DNA of 6,503 nucleotides, taken from contig JAGRHB010000115.1 of the NCBI GenBank assembly GCA_020445245.1, forward strand, positions 1 to 6,503, read 5' to 3'. The translations under genes and the position numbers were made by a program. Of the stretch, positions 1 to 6,503 are shown in pieces. Origin of the DNA: Gammaproteobacteria bacterium. Lineage in GTDB: Bacteria; Pseudomonadota; Gammaproteobacteria; Chromatiales; Sedimenticolaceae. The notes below the pieces were generated by a model, which was not told the origin of the DNA, did no database searches, and saw only the letters and a program-made list of their open reading frames with translations. The first letter of the stretch is position 1; each line of letters begins with the position of its first letter.

Positions 1-3000
1 ATCCAGCTGCACGTCGAGCGCCAGCCGCACGAGGCTCTGCCGGAACTGCAGCAGTTGGTGATTGGTGTCGTCGGCGACGTATCGATGGCGACCTCGGACT
101 GGTTGAAGATGAAGCTGCTGGCGGAGAAGATCGAGCAGGAACTTGGTGCACGCGGCACGCCTGACGACAGTTGCCCGGATACGGCCGAGGCGCGCGCCTT
201 TCTCAATTGGATGATCAACGATCATTTCCTGTTTATCGCGTCCTGCCAGTTTGAACTGGATGGGGCGGACGGTGCGGCGCTGCATTTCGTCGAGGGTTCG
301 GGGCTGGGCGTGCTGCGTGGTGGTTCTGAGGCGCGCGCACGCGCCGAGAGCTGGGTGTCAGGTGTCGGGGTCGATCTGCCGGGCTTCAGTTTCGATCTGC
401 TGATAACCAAGGCCAGTGCACGTTCGAGCGTCCATAGGCCGGCATACCTGGATTGTGTGGCGATCAAACAGCGTGACGAGCAGGGTGCGGTCGTCGGGCT
501 GCATTGCCTGATCGGTCTGTTTGCTTCCGGCGCATACAGCATGCCACCGCGCCAGATCCCGTTGCTGCGGCGGAAGATCGAGGCGGTATTTGCGAGGGCC
601 CAGTTGTCGCCGAACAGCCACTCCGGTCGTGTCGTCGCAAATATCCTGGACAATTTCCCGCGCGATACCTTGTTCCAGATCGGGATCGACGACCTGCTGT
701 CGACCACCTTGGGCGTGCTGGGCCTGCAGGAACGGCAGCGTACCCGTCTGTTTGTCGTACCGGACCCGTTCCGCCGTTTCTTCACCTGCCTTGTTTACCT
801 GCCGCGCGAACGGTACAGCCGCGAGGTCCGCATCGCTATCCAGGCGATCCTGGTCGAGGCGTTGGGCGGTACCGATGTGGTGTTCGAGACACAGTTCTCG
901 GAGTCCATCCTGGCGAGGATCCATTTCGTGGTGCGCATCCCAACGGGCTCAGCGCCCGTTTACGAGCTCGAGGAGCTCGAGAGCCGCGTCGTGGAGGCCT
1001 CGGTCACCTGGCAGGACGGTCTGCGCGCCGCATTGTTCAGTCAGGTGGAAGAAGCCCTCGCGGCACGCTATCTGCACGAATACGCAGCGGCTTTTCCCGG
1101 TGGATATCGCGAGGACTACCATCCACGAATCGCTGTCGGGGACATCCAGCGCATCGAGCACGCACGCGAGCACAGGGATCTGGTCGTTCACCTTTATCAT
1201 CCGATGATCGAAAGGACAGAGCACATCCACGTGCGTCTGTATTCACCGGGGCAAGCGGTATCGTTGTCGCAGGTTATCCCGGTGCTGGAACACATGGGGT
1301 TGAGCGTGTTCGGCGAACGCCCATACCGGATCCGACATGCAGCAGGGGAGGTGTGGATCCACGATTTCGCGACGCGGCGCACCGCCGGTGCCGGTGAGGT
1401 CACTGCTGCAACCCGGCAGCTTTTTGTCGACACCTTTGTCAGGGCCTGGGACGGGGAGATCGACGACGACGGATTCAACGGTCTGGTGCTGCGCGCCGAA
1501 TTGGCGTGGAAGGAGGCCATGCTGTTCCGGGCCTACAGCCGCTACCTGCACCAGATCAAGGCACCCTATACGCAGGCCTATGTCATTGGGGTGCTAAACC
1601 GCCACCCGCATGTGGTGCGTGTCCTGCATCAGCTGTTTCGGCTGCGCTTCCGCCCCGGCGAAGACCCGGCTGGTGATGCAGCGGAGCAGTGCAATGCGGA
1701 GTTCGAGTCACTGCTCGAGGGGGTATCGAGCCTGGATGAAGACCGTATCCTGCGGCTTTTTCTCAACCTGATCCAGTCCACGCTGCGCACGAACTTCTAC
1801 CGGGAAGAGGTGGACGGCATACCGCGCAGCTATCTGTCGTTCAAGATTGATCCGAGTCAGGTCGACGGTATGCCTTTGCCACGGCCGATGTTCGAGATCT
1901 TCGTGTTTTCCGCGCAGATGGAGGGCGTGCATCTGCGTGGTGGACGGGTGGCCCGCGGTGGTCTGCGCTGGTCAGACCGCATGGAGGACTACCGTACCGA
2001 GGTGTTGGGGCTGATGAAGGCGCAGATGATAAAGAACACGGTCATCGTGCCGGTCGGCTCCAAGGGCGGCTTCGTGGTCAGAAGGGCTGCCACTGCCGAC
2101 AACCGGGAACAGCGGATGGAGAAGGGCATCGCCTGCTACAAGACGCTGCTGCGGGGCATGCTCGACCTCACCGACAATCTGGACGGTAGCTCAGTGGTGC
2201 CGCCGCCGGGCGTGGTCCGGCATGATGCAGACGACCCCTACCTGGTGATTGCGGCTGACAAGGGAACGGCGACCTTCTCCGACATCGCCAACCAGGTGTC
2301 GGTCGAATATGGATTCTGGCTCGGTGACGCGTTCGCCTCCGGCGGCTCGGCGGGGTACGACCACAAGGCGATGGGGATCACCGCGCGCGGTGCCTGGGAA
2401 TCGGTCAAGCGGCATTTCCGTGAACTCGGCGTCGATACCCAGTCCACCGAGTTCTCGGTCATGGGCATCGGCGATATGGCCGGCGATGTGTTCGGCAATG
2501 GGATGCTGTTGTCGACGGGTATCCGTCTGCTCGGTGCGTTCAACCATCAGCATATCTTTCTTGATCCCACGCCGGATGCCGCCACCTCGTTCGAGGAGCG
2601 GGCGAGATTGTTCGGCCTGCCGCGTTCCTCCTGGTCCGACTACGACTCGCGCCTGATCTCGCCCGGCGGTGGCGTCTATGCGCGCGAGGCCAAATCGATT
2701 GATGTGAGTCCCGAGGTCAAGGCGATGCTCGGGCTCAAGTCCGATCGTGTGACGCCGAACGACATGATCCGGGCAATGTTGACCGCGCCTGTCGATCTGC
2801 TATGGAATGGCGGCATCGGCACCTATGTGAAGGCGTCATCCGAGACACACGAGCAGGCGCGCGACAAGGCCAACGACGGCCTTCGCGTGGACGCCACGGA
2901 ACTGCGTTGCCGCGTCGTCGGCGAGGGTGGCAACCTCGGATTCACCCAGCTCGCCCGTGTCGAGTTTGCGCTGCGTGGCGGGCATATCTACACCGACGCG

Positions 3001-4377
3001 ATCGACAACTCTGCTGGTGTGGATTGTTCGGATCACGAGGTCAACATCAAGATACTGCTCGACAAGCTGGTTGCCGGCGGCGACCTGACGACGAAGCAGC
3101 GCAATCTGCTGCTGTCCGACATGACCGACGATGTGGCCCGACTGGTGCTGGGCGACAATTATGCGCAGACCCTGGCGATCAGCCTGGTGGCCACAGGCGG
3201 AGCACAGCGGCTGTACGAACAGGCGCGCTTCATCGATCTGCTGGAACAGAGCGGCCGCCTCAACCGCAGGTTGGAGGGACTCCCGGACAAAAAGGCACTG
3301 ACCGAACGGCTGGCATTGGGGCAGGGCCTCAGCAAGCCCGAAGTCGCGGTGCTGCTCGCCTACAGCAAGATGAGCTATTTTGAATCGATCGTTGCATCGG
3401 ATATCCCTGATGACCCCTTCGTGCTCGATCGCCTGATTGCGTATTTTCCCGAGAGGCTGGGTGAGCGCTATGCGGACGAAATCGCTCGACACCGTCTGCG
3501 GCGCGAGATCATCGCCACATTGATCGGCGGGGAAATCGCCAATCATGTCGGTCCCGGGATCGGGTTCCGGGTGCGCGAAGAAGTGGGCTCGGATATCGCA
3601 GGTGTGGCGCGTGCTTATCTTGTGGCAAGCGCGATTTTCGACACCGACAGTGTGTGGCGCCAGATCGCGGCGCTGGACAACAAGGTCCCGGCCGCACTGC
3701 AGCTGGAGATGTTCGCCAGTGTCGCGGAATTCCTGGAGCAGGCGTTGACCTCGGTGCTGCGCAACTACAAGGACTGTCTCGATATGGGGGTGCTGAAGGC
3801 GCGCTTCCATGCGGGTGTGACTGAGCTATGGGAGGCAATGCCGCGGCCGTTGGCCGCACAGGACAAGGCGGAATTCGAACGCAGGGTGCGCCATCTGACT
3901 GGCGGTGGAGTACCACGCGACCTGGCGCAGAGGATCGGTGGTCTGGCGCCGATGTCGGCGGCTCTGGACATCGTTGAAGTGGCGCGCTCGACCGGTCTGG
4001 ACGCCGTGTCGACCGCCTGGGTGTATTCGGCCTTGAATCACAATCTCGACCTGGACTGGATCCGGCGCCAGATTGCCGCACTGTCGGTGCAGACACATTG
4101 GCATCTGTTGGCGCGTACCAAGCTGCAGGCGGCGCTCAACCGCCACCGTCGAGACCTCACCGCCGAGATCCTGCGTTCGCGGCAGAAGGAGCGCAGCCCA
4201 CGCGGTATCCTCGAGCATTGGGTGCGTCGGAGTCGGCCGATGCTGGATCGCCACGAACAGATCATTGCGGAGTTCAAGGCCGGCAATGTCTTCGACTTCG
4301 CGATACTCTCGTTGATCGTGGCCGGTGTCGGAGAGTTGCTGCCGCCTGGCACCGAACTTCAGCGTGGCCCTGTTTGA
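1..4377 (+). CDS. gdhB: NAD-specific glutamate dehydrogenase, large (Bac_GDH) type, 5' end missing
   Basis: Oxidatively deaminates L-glutamate to 2-oxoglutarate and ammonium with NAD+ in the cytoplasm, mainly a catabolic role in this family. The frame is open from base 1 (window residue 1), giving 1458 residues before the TGA at 4375-4377. Family members are about 1600 residues, so I infer that roughly 150 N-terminal residues lie to the left; the GTG at 55 is unlikely to be the true start. Residues about 1-600 are the regulatory ACT-like part, with conserved blocks around VHRPAY and FPRDTLFQI. The catalytic core has ARGGLRWSDR (about 651-660), KAQMIKN (673-679), PVGSKGG (684-690, K688 the likely catalytic lysine), and AADKGTATFSD (751-761, D753 a candidate catalytic aspartate). 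The NAD-binding Rossmann fold shows GIGDMAGDVFGNG (822-834) with acidic D855 ending the second strand. EGGNLG (975-980) and NSAGVDCSDHEVN (about 1003-1015) are also conserved. The residues after about 1050 form the helical C-terminal domain. All key motifs look intact, with no frameshift. The symbol follows Pseudomonas usage. Confidence 0.96.
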   Translation: MQLHVERQPHEALPELQQLVIGVVGDVSMATSDWLKMKLLAEKIEQELGARGTPDDSCPDTAEARAFLNWMINDHFLFIASCQFELDGADGAALHFVEGSGLGVLRGGSEARARAESWVSGVGVDLPGFSFDLLITKASARSSVHRPAYLDCVAIKQRDEQGAVVGLHCLIGLFASGAYSMPPRQIPLLRRKIEAVFARAQLSPNSHSGRVVANILDNFPRDTLFQIGIDDLLSTTLGVLGLQERQRTRLFVVPDPFRRFFTCLVYLPRERYSREVRIAIQAILVEALGGTDVVFETQFSESILARIHFVVRIPTGSAPVYELEELESRVVEASVTWQDGLRAALFSQVEEALAARYLHEYAAAFPGGYREDYHPRIAVGDIQRIEHAREHRDLVVHLYHPMIERTEHIHVRLYSPGQAVSLSQVIPVLEHMGLSVFGERPYRIRHAAGEVWIHDFATRRTAGAGEVTAATRQLFVDTFVRAWDGEIDDDGFNGLVLRAELAWKEAMLFRAYSRYLHQIKAPYTQAYVIGVLNRHPHVVRVLHQLFRLRFRPGEDPAGDAAEQCNAEFESLLEGVSSLDEDRILRLFLNLIQSTLRTNFYREEVDGIPRSYLSFKIDPSQVDGMPLPRPMFEIFVFSAQMEGVHLRGGRVARGGLRWSDRMEDYRTEVLGLMKAQMIKNTVIVPVGSKGGFVVRRAATADNREQRMEKGIACYKTLLRGMLDLTDNLDGSSVVPPPGVVRHDADDPYLVIAADKGTATFSDIANQVSVEYGFWLGDAFASGGSAGYDHKAMGITARGAWESVKRHFRELGVDTQSTEFSVMGIGDMAGDVFGNGMLLSTGIRLLGAFNHQHIFLDPTPDAATSFEERARLFGLPRSSWSDYDSRLISPGGGVYAREAKSIDVSPEVKAMLGLKSDRVTPNDMIRAMLTAPVDLLWNGGIGTYVKASSETHEQARDKANDGLRVDATELRCRVVGEGGNLGFTQLARVEFALRGGHIYTDAIDNSAGVDCSDHEVNIKILLDKLVAGGDLTTKQRNLLLSDMTDDVARLVLGDNYAQTLAISLVATGGAQRLYEQARFIDLLEQSGRLNRRLEGLPDKKALTERLALGQGLSKPEVAVLLAYSKMSYFESIVASDIPDDPFVLDRLIAYFPERLGERYADEIARHRLRREIIATLIGGEIANHVGPGIGFRVREEVGSDIAGVARAYLVASAIFDTDSVWRQIAALDNKVPAALQLEMFASVAEFLEQALTSVLRNYKDCLDMGVLKARFHAGVTELWEAMPRPLAAQDKAEFERRVRHLTGGGVPRDLAQRIGGLAPMSAALDIVEVARSTGLDAVSTAWVYSALNHNLDLDWIRRQIAALSVQTHWHLLARTKLQAALNRHRRDLTAEILRSRQKERSPRGILEHWVRRSRPMLDRHEQIIAEFKAGNVFDFAILSLIVAGVGELLPPGTELQRGPV

Positions 4378-4449
4378 AGAGGCGATGCCCGGATTTGCAC
4401 CAGTTCCAGTTGAGGTCGAAATTTCATGGAATGCCAGCGCAGGCGCAAC

Positions 4450-4455
4450 AGGTAG
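4450..4455 (+). promoter_or_regulatory. Weak candidate ribosome binding site for the ClC gene
   Basis: AGGTAG lies seven bases before the ATG at 4463. It is only a partial match to the Shine-Dalgarno consensus, but its spacing is good. The other upstream starts are worse: the ATG at 4385 has the purine-rich GAAGAGG only two bases away, and the GTG at 4325 lies inside the dehydrogenase gene. This site therefore favours 4463, without proving it. The 85-base gap containing it (4378-4462) looks more AT-rich by eye than the flanking genes, as expected for a short intergenic spacer. I see no convincing sigma-70 promoter or terminator in it. Confidence 0.35.
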
Positions 4456-4462
4456 CTGGGTC

Positions 4463-6235
4463 ATGGGTGCAGGGGTGTTGAAGGAGATCAGAGAGGCCTG
4501 GTCTGCATGGCTCGATGAGTCGCGGATTCGCCTGTCGCGACCGGATGCCTTGTTGCCGTTGGCGGCACTCGGACTGCTGACCGGCCTTCTCGCCGGTGGC
4601 GTCATCGTGTTGTTCCGTCTGTTCGTCGAAGGCGTTCAGGACGGTATTCTGCCCGGCGAGGGTCCGGAAAACTTCGAGGCACTGCCCGGTTGGGCGCGCG
4701 TGCTGCTGCCCGTGTTGGCGGCGTTGCTTCTCGCCGCAACATTCCGATGGTTTGCCAAAGGCGTGCACATGCTCGGCGTCGCCCGGGTGATGGAACGCAT
4801 GGCTTATCACCAGGGCGATTGCACCTGGCGTGCCTTCCTGTTGCAGTTCTTCGGTGCAGCGCTGGCGATCATCGGGGGGCATTCGGTCGGGCGTGAGGGA
4901 CCGCATATCTTCCTCGGTGCCGCCTCCGGCAGTCTGCTCGGGCAGCATCTGTCGCTACCGCACAACGTGGTGCGGGCGCTGGTCGGTTGCGGAACGGCTG
5001 CGGGGATCGCGGCCTCGTTCAATACTCCGCTGGCCGGCGTTGTGTTCGCTCTCGAGGTTGTGATGATGGAGTACAGTGTCGCCAGCTTTATTCCGGTGAT
5101 ACTCGCCGCCGTCAGTGCAACCACGCTGTCGCGTGTGGTGCTGGGCAGCCAGTCGGCATTCGCCTGGCCGGATATGCACATGGGTCCGCTGCACGAGTTG
5201 GCGATCGTCCTGGTGCTGGGTATTGCCGCCGGTGTGGCATCTGCGCTGTTCATTCAGGCGGTCAAACTCGTCGCGCACCACAGCCGTGAACTGCCCATCT
5301 GGTGGCGAATGCCGCTGGCGGGGCTACTGGTTGGCGCCATCGGTTGGCATATCCCGGAGGTAATGGGTATCGGTTACGACTCGGTCGACGTGGCGGCCCG
5401 CGGTAGTTATGCGATCGCCATGCTGGGGCTGCTGATGGCCGGCAAGTTGCTTGCGACATCCCTGTGCATCGGTCTGGGGGTGCCCGGTGGCGTGATCGGC
5501 CCGGCGCTGTTCATCGGTACGATGCTCGGTGCCCTGGTCGCCGAACTTGCCGCACTGACGCCTTTCGGCCTCGAAGGTCATGTCGGCTTCTTTGCCTTGC
5601 TCGGTATGGGCGCAATGATGTCAGGCAGCCTGCAGGCGCCACTCGCCGCACTGACCGCGATGCTCGAATTGACCGACAATCCGGAGATCATCCTCCCTGG
5701 AATGCTGGCGGTGGTCGCCGCCGGAATTACGTCAAAGGAGGTGTTCGGCAAAGACTCGCTGTTCGTGACCATGTTGCAGGCCAACGGTCTGGACTATACC
5801 GCCAGCCCTGTGTTTCAGGCGCTGCGACGGATTGGTGTGGCCGGCGTGATGAATCGCAGTTTTTCCCGCGTGCATCAGCATGTCTCACGGGAAAAGGCCA
5901 GAGAGCTCCTGGACCAGGCCCCCGCCTACCTGCTGATCGACGCGGAACATTCACAGTCGGTACTGATGCCCGCCGTGGAGCTGGCCAAGTTCATCGAAAC
6001 ACCGGGTAATGACGCTCGCGAGAAAGATGCGGAAGACATCGACCTGCTGTCGATTCCGGCAGAACGCTATGACATCGAGGCGATCGACCTGCAGGCAAAT
6101 CTTCAGGAGGCGTGGATGGCGTTCGAGAAGGGCAGTGCCGAGGCTCTGCTGGTACGGCGCATGACTGCACCGGGCATCTACCGCATCTACGGCATTCTGA
6201 CTCGCGACACAGTGGAAAGGTCCTACCGCGCATGA
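4463..6235 (+). CDS. ClC-family chloride channel/transporter with C-terminal CBS-like domain
   Basis: Inner-membrane ClC anion channel or transporter, 590 residues from the chosen ATG. The start was chosen because it leaves a cytoplasmic leader of about 28 residues before the first hydrophobic helix, as in E. coli ClcA, and has a weak ribosome site; the frame is open further upstream (GTG 4325, ATG 4385). The membrane domain spans about residues 29-440. Helix F carries GREGP (143-147) with E145 as the external gating glutamate. FNTPLAG is conserved, followed by FALEVV, where V199 occupies the place of the E. coli proton glutamate E203. Helix N has GVPGGVIGPALFIG (339-352), and ELTDN is at 402-406. 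F434 probably replaces pore tyrosine Y445. The usual GSGIP loop is replaced by KGVHMLG (99-105). Residues about 459-590 resemble a pair of divergent CBS domains (second from about 527), which in this family regulate gating, often through nucleotides. The gene lies 85 bases after the dehydrogenase gene and may be co-transcribed. Transported ion and channel versus antiporter mode are undetermined. Confidence 0.93.
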   Translation: MGAGVLKEIREAWSAWLDESRIRLSRPDALLPLAALGLLTGLLAGGVIVLFRLFVEGVQDGILPGEGPENFEALPGWARVLLPVLAALLLAATFRWFAKGVHMLGVARVMERMAYHQGDCTWRAFLLQFFGAALAIIGGHSVGREGPHIFLGAASGSLLGQHLSLPHNVVRALVGCGTAAGIAASFNTPLAGVVFALEVVMMEYSVASFIPVILAAVSATTLSRVVLGSQSAFAWPDMHMGPLHELAIVLVLGIAAGVASALFIQAVKLVAHHSRELPIWWRMPLAGLLVGAIGWHIPEVMGIGYDSVDVAARGSYAIAMLGLLMAGKLLATSLCIGLGVPGGVIGPALFIGTMLGALVAELAALTPFGLEGHVGFFALLGMGAMMSGSLQAPLAALTAMLELTDNPEIILPGMLAVVAAGITSKEVFGKDSLFVTMLQANGLDYTASPVFQALRRIGVAGVMNRSFSRVHQHVSREKARELLDQAPAYLLIDAEHSQSVLMPAVELAKFIETPGNDAREKDAEDIDLLSIPAERYDIEAIDLQANLQEAWMAFEKGSAEALLVRRMTAPGIYRIYGILTRDTVERSYRA

Positions 6236-6238
6236 GCA

Positions 6239-6279
6239 CCCCGGCCCGATCCGTCGGGGGATCGTGAGGGATACCGGGG
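6239..6279. terminator. Possible bidirectional terminator hairpin between convergent genes
   Basis: The 70-base gap between two convergent stop codons holds a nested inverted repeat. The outer arms are CCCCGG (6239-6244) and CCGGGG (6274-6279), and the inner arms are CGATCC (6247-6252) and GGATCG (6259-6264) around a six-base loop. An alternative pairing joins CCGATCC (6246-6252) with GGATCGG (6285-6291). Its position suits a shared transcription end, but neither side has a T-tract, so it is not a canonical Rho-independent terminator. In such GC-rich sequence, short complementary arms can also arise by chance. Confidence 0.3.
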
Positions 6280-6305
6280 CGCGGGGATCGGCGGTAGCGA
6301 ACTGG

Positions 6306-6503
6306 TCAGGCAGGCCCGCTGCTCTCCAGGGCGAGCATCTCGTCGTAGATCTTCCAGGCCGTCGCGGCCTCCTCGGGGCTGACCTTCTGTATCGCATAGC
6401 CGACATGGACGATGACGTAGTCACCGTCCTCGAGCGGTTCGTGTTGCAGCATGAACAGGCTCACCTCGCGCTCCACTCCCTTGGCCTCGCAACGTGCATT
6501 GAA
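6306..6503 (-). CDS. hypC: HypC/HupF-type [NiFe]-hydrogenase maturation chaperone, N-terminus missing
   Basis: The reverse strand is open from base 6503 to a TGA at 6308-6306, giving 65 residues. The block KGVEREVSL (visible residues 8-16) followed by GDYVIVHVGYAI (27-38) and an acidic C-terminal helix (from SPEEAATAW) is typical of HypC, whose E. coli form has IQRDVDL and GQWVLVHVGFAM at the matching places. HypC works with HypD to assemble the Fe(CN)2CO unit and hands it to the hydrogenase large subunit in the cytoplasm. HypC is about 80-90 residues long, so about 15-20 residues are missing, including the essential Met-Cys start, which therefore cannot be checked. It is convergent with the ClC gene, and no hypD follows its stop, so it ends its transcription unit. 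It could be the paralogue HupF rather than HypC. The family call is firm; the exact paralogue is not. Confidence 0.88.
   Translation of the reverse strand, partial: FNARCEAKGVEREVSLFMLQHEPLEDGDYVIVHVGYAIQKVSPEEAATAWKIYDEMLALESSGPA

Noticed and set aside
964..981. Tandem nine-base repeat GAGCTCGAG within the dehydrogenase gene
   Set aside because: It encodes the ordinary peptide ELEELE in a predicted linker or helix region; two copies in a coding sequence need no separate explanation.
504..1397. Long +-strand open frame inside the dehydrogenase region (297 codons)
   Set aside because: It overlaps the dehydrogenase coding region in another frame. Its translation is rich in Arg, Pro and Gly and matches no family I know, which is typical of a shadow frame in GC-rich DNA.
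2836..3810. Long minus-strand open frame (324 codons) opposite the dehydrogenase catalytic and C-terminal regions
   Set aside because: It is antisense to strongly conserved dehydrogenase motifs, its translation is rich in His, Gln and Arg without a recognisable domain, and no ribosome site was evident.
4395..4424. Promoter-like pair TTGCAC and AAATTT with an 18-base spacer before the ClC gene
   Set aside because: The -10-like element is a poor match to TATAAT, and such pairs occur by chance in slightly AT-rich spacers; there is not enough to call a promoter.
5951..6424. Minus-strand open frame of 157 codons spanning the ClC 3' end and the hypC region
   Set aside because: It is in a different frame from the well-supported hypC coding sequence, overlaps both hypC and the ClC end, and its translation is a low-complexity Arg/Pro/Ser mixture.

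Overview
The window reads as chromosomal DNA from a GC-rich proteobacterium. I infer a gammaproteobacterium, because the large NAD-dependent glutamate dehydrogenase, the type of ClC protein and a HypC-type hydrogenase maturation factor fit that group. No rRNA, tRNA or phylogenetic marker is present, so the taxonomy is only suggestive.

Layout. Bases 1-4377 (+) hold nearly all of a very large NAD-specific glutamate dehydrogenase (Bac_GDH/GdhB family). It is open from the first base, so its N-terminus lies to the left of the window. After an 85-base gap comes a ClC-family anion channel/transporter with a C-terminal CBS-like region (best start 4463, stop 6235, +). The ClC reading frame also stays open upstream into the 3' end of the dehydrogenase gene. 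A 70-base convergent gap (6236-6305) follows and holds a GC-rich nested inverted repeat. From 6503 down to 6306 (-) runs the C-terminal part of a HypC/HupF-type [NiFe]-hydrogenase maturation chaperone whose start is to the right of the window.

How the genes relate. The dehydrogenase and the ClC gene are co-directional and close enough to share a transcript, but their functions have no established direct link. The dehydrogenase deaminates glutamate to 2-oxoglutarate in the cytoplasm, and ClC moves anions across the inner membrane. The hypC gene is on the opposite strand and belongs to a separate unit, which suggests that the organism makes a [NiFe]-hydrogenase.

Nothing here amounts to a clearly new biological system. 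The most interesting points are that the ClC lacks two hallmark features of the best-studied bacterial ClC antiporters (the inner proton glutamate and the GSGIP selectivity motif), and that hypC is the last gene of its unit with no hypD after it. I see no mobile element, CRISPR array, integration scar or RNA gene.
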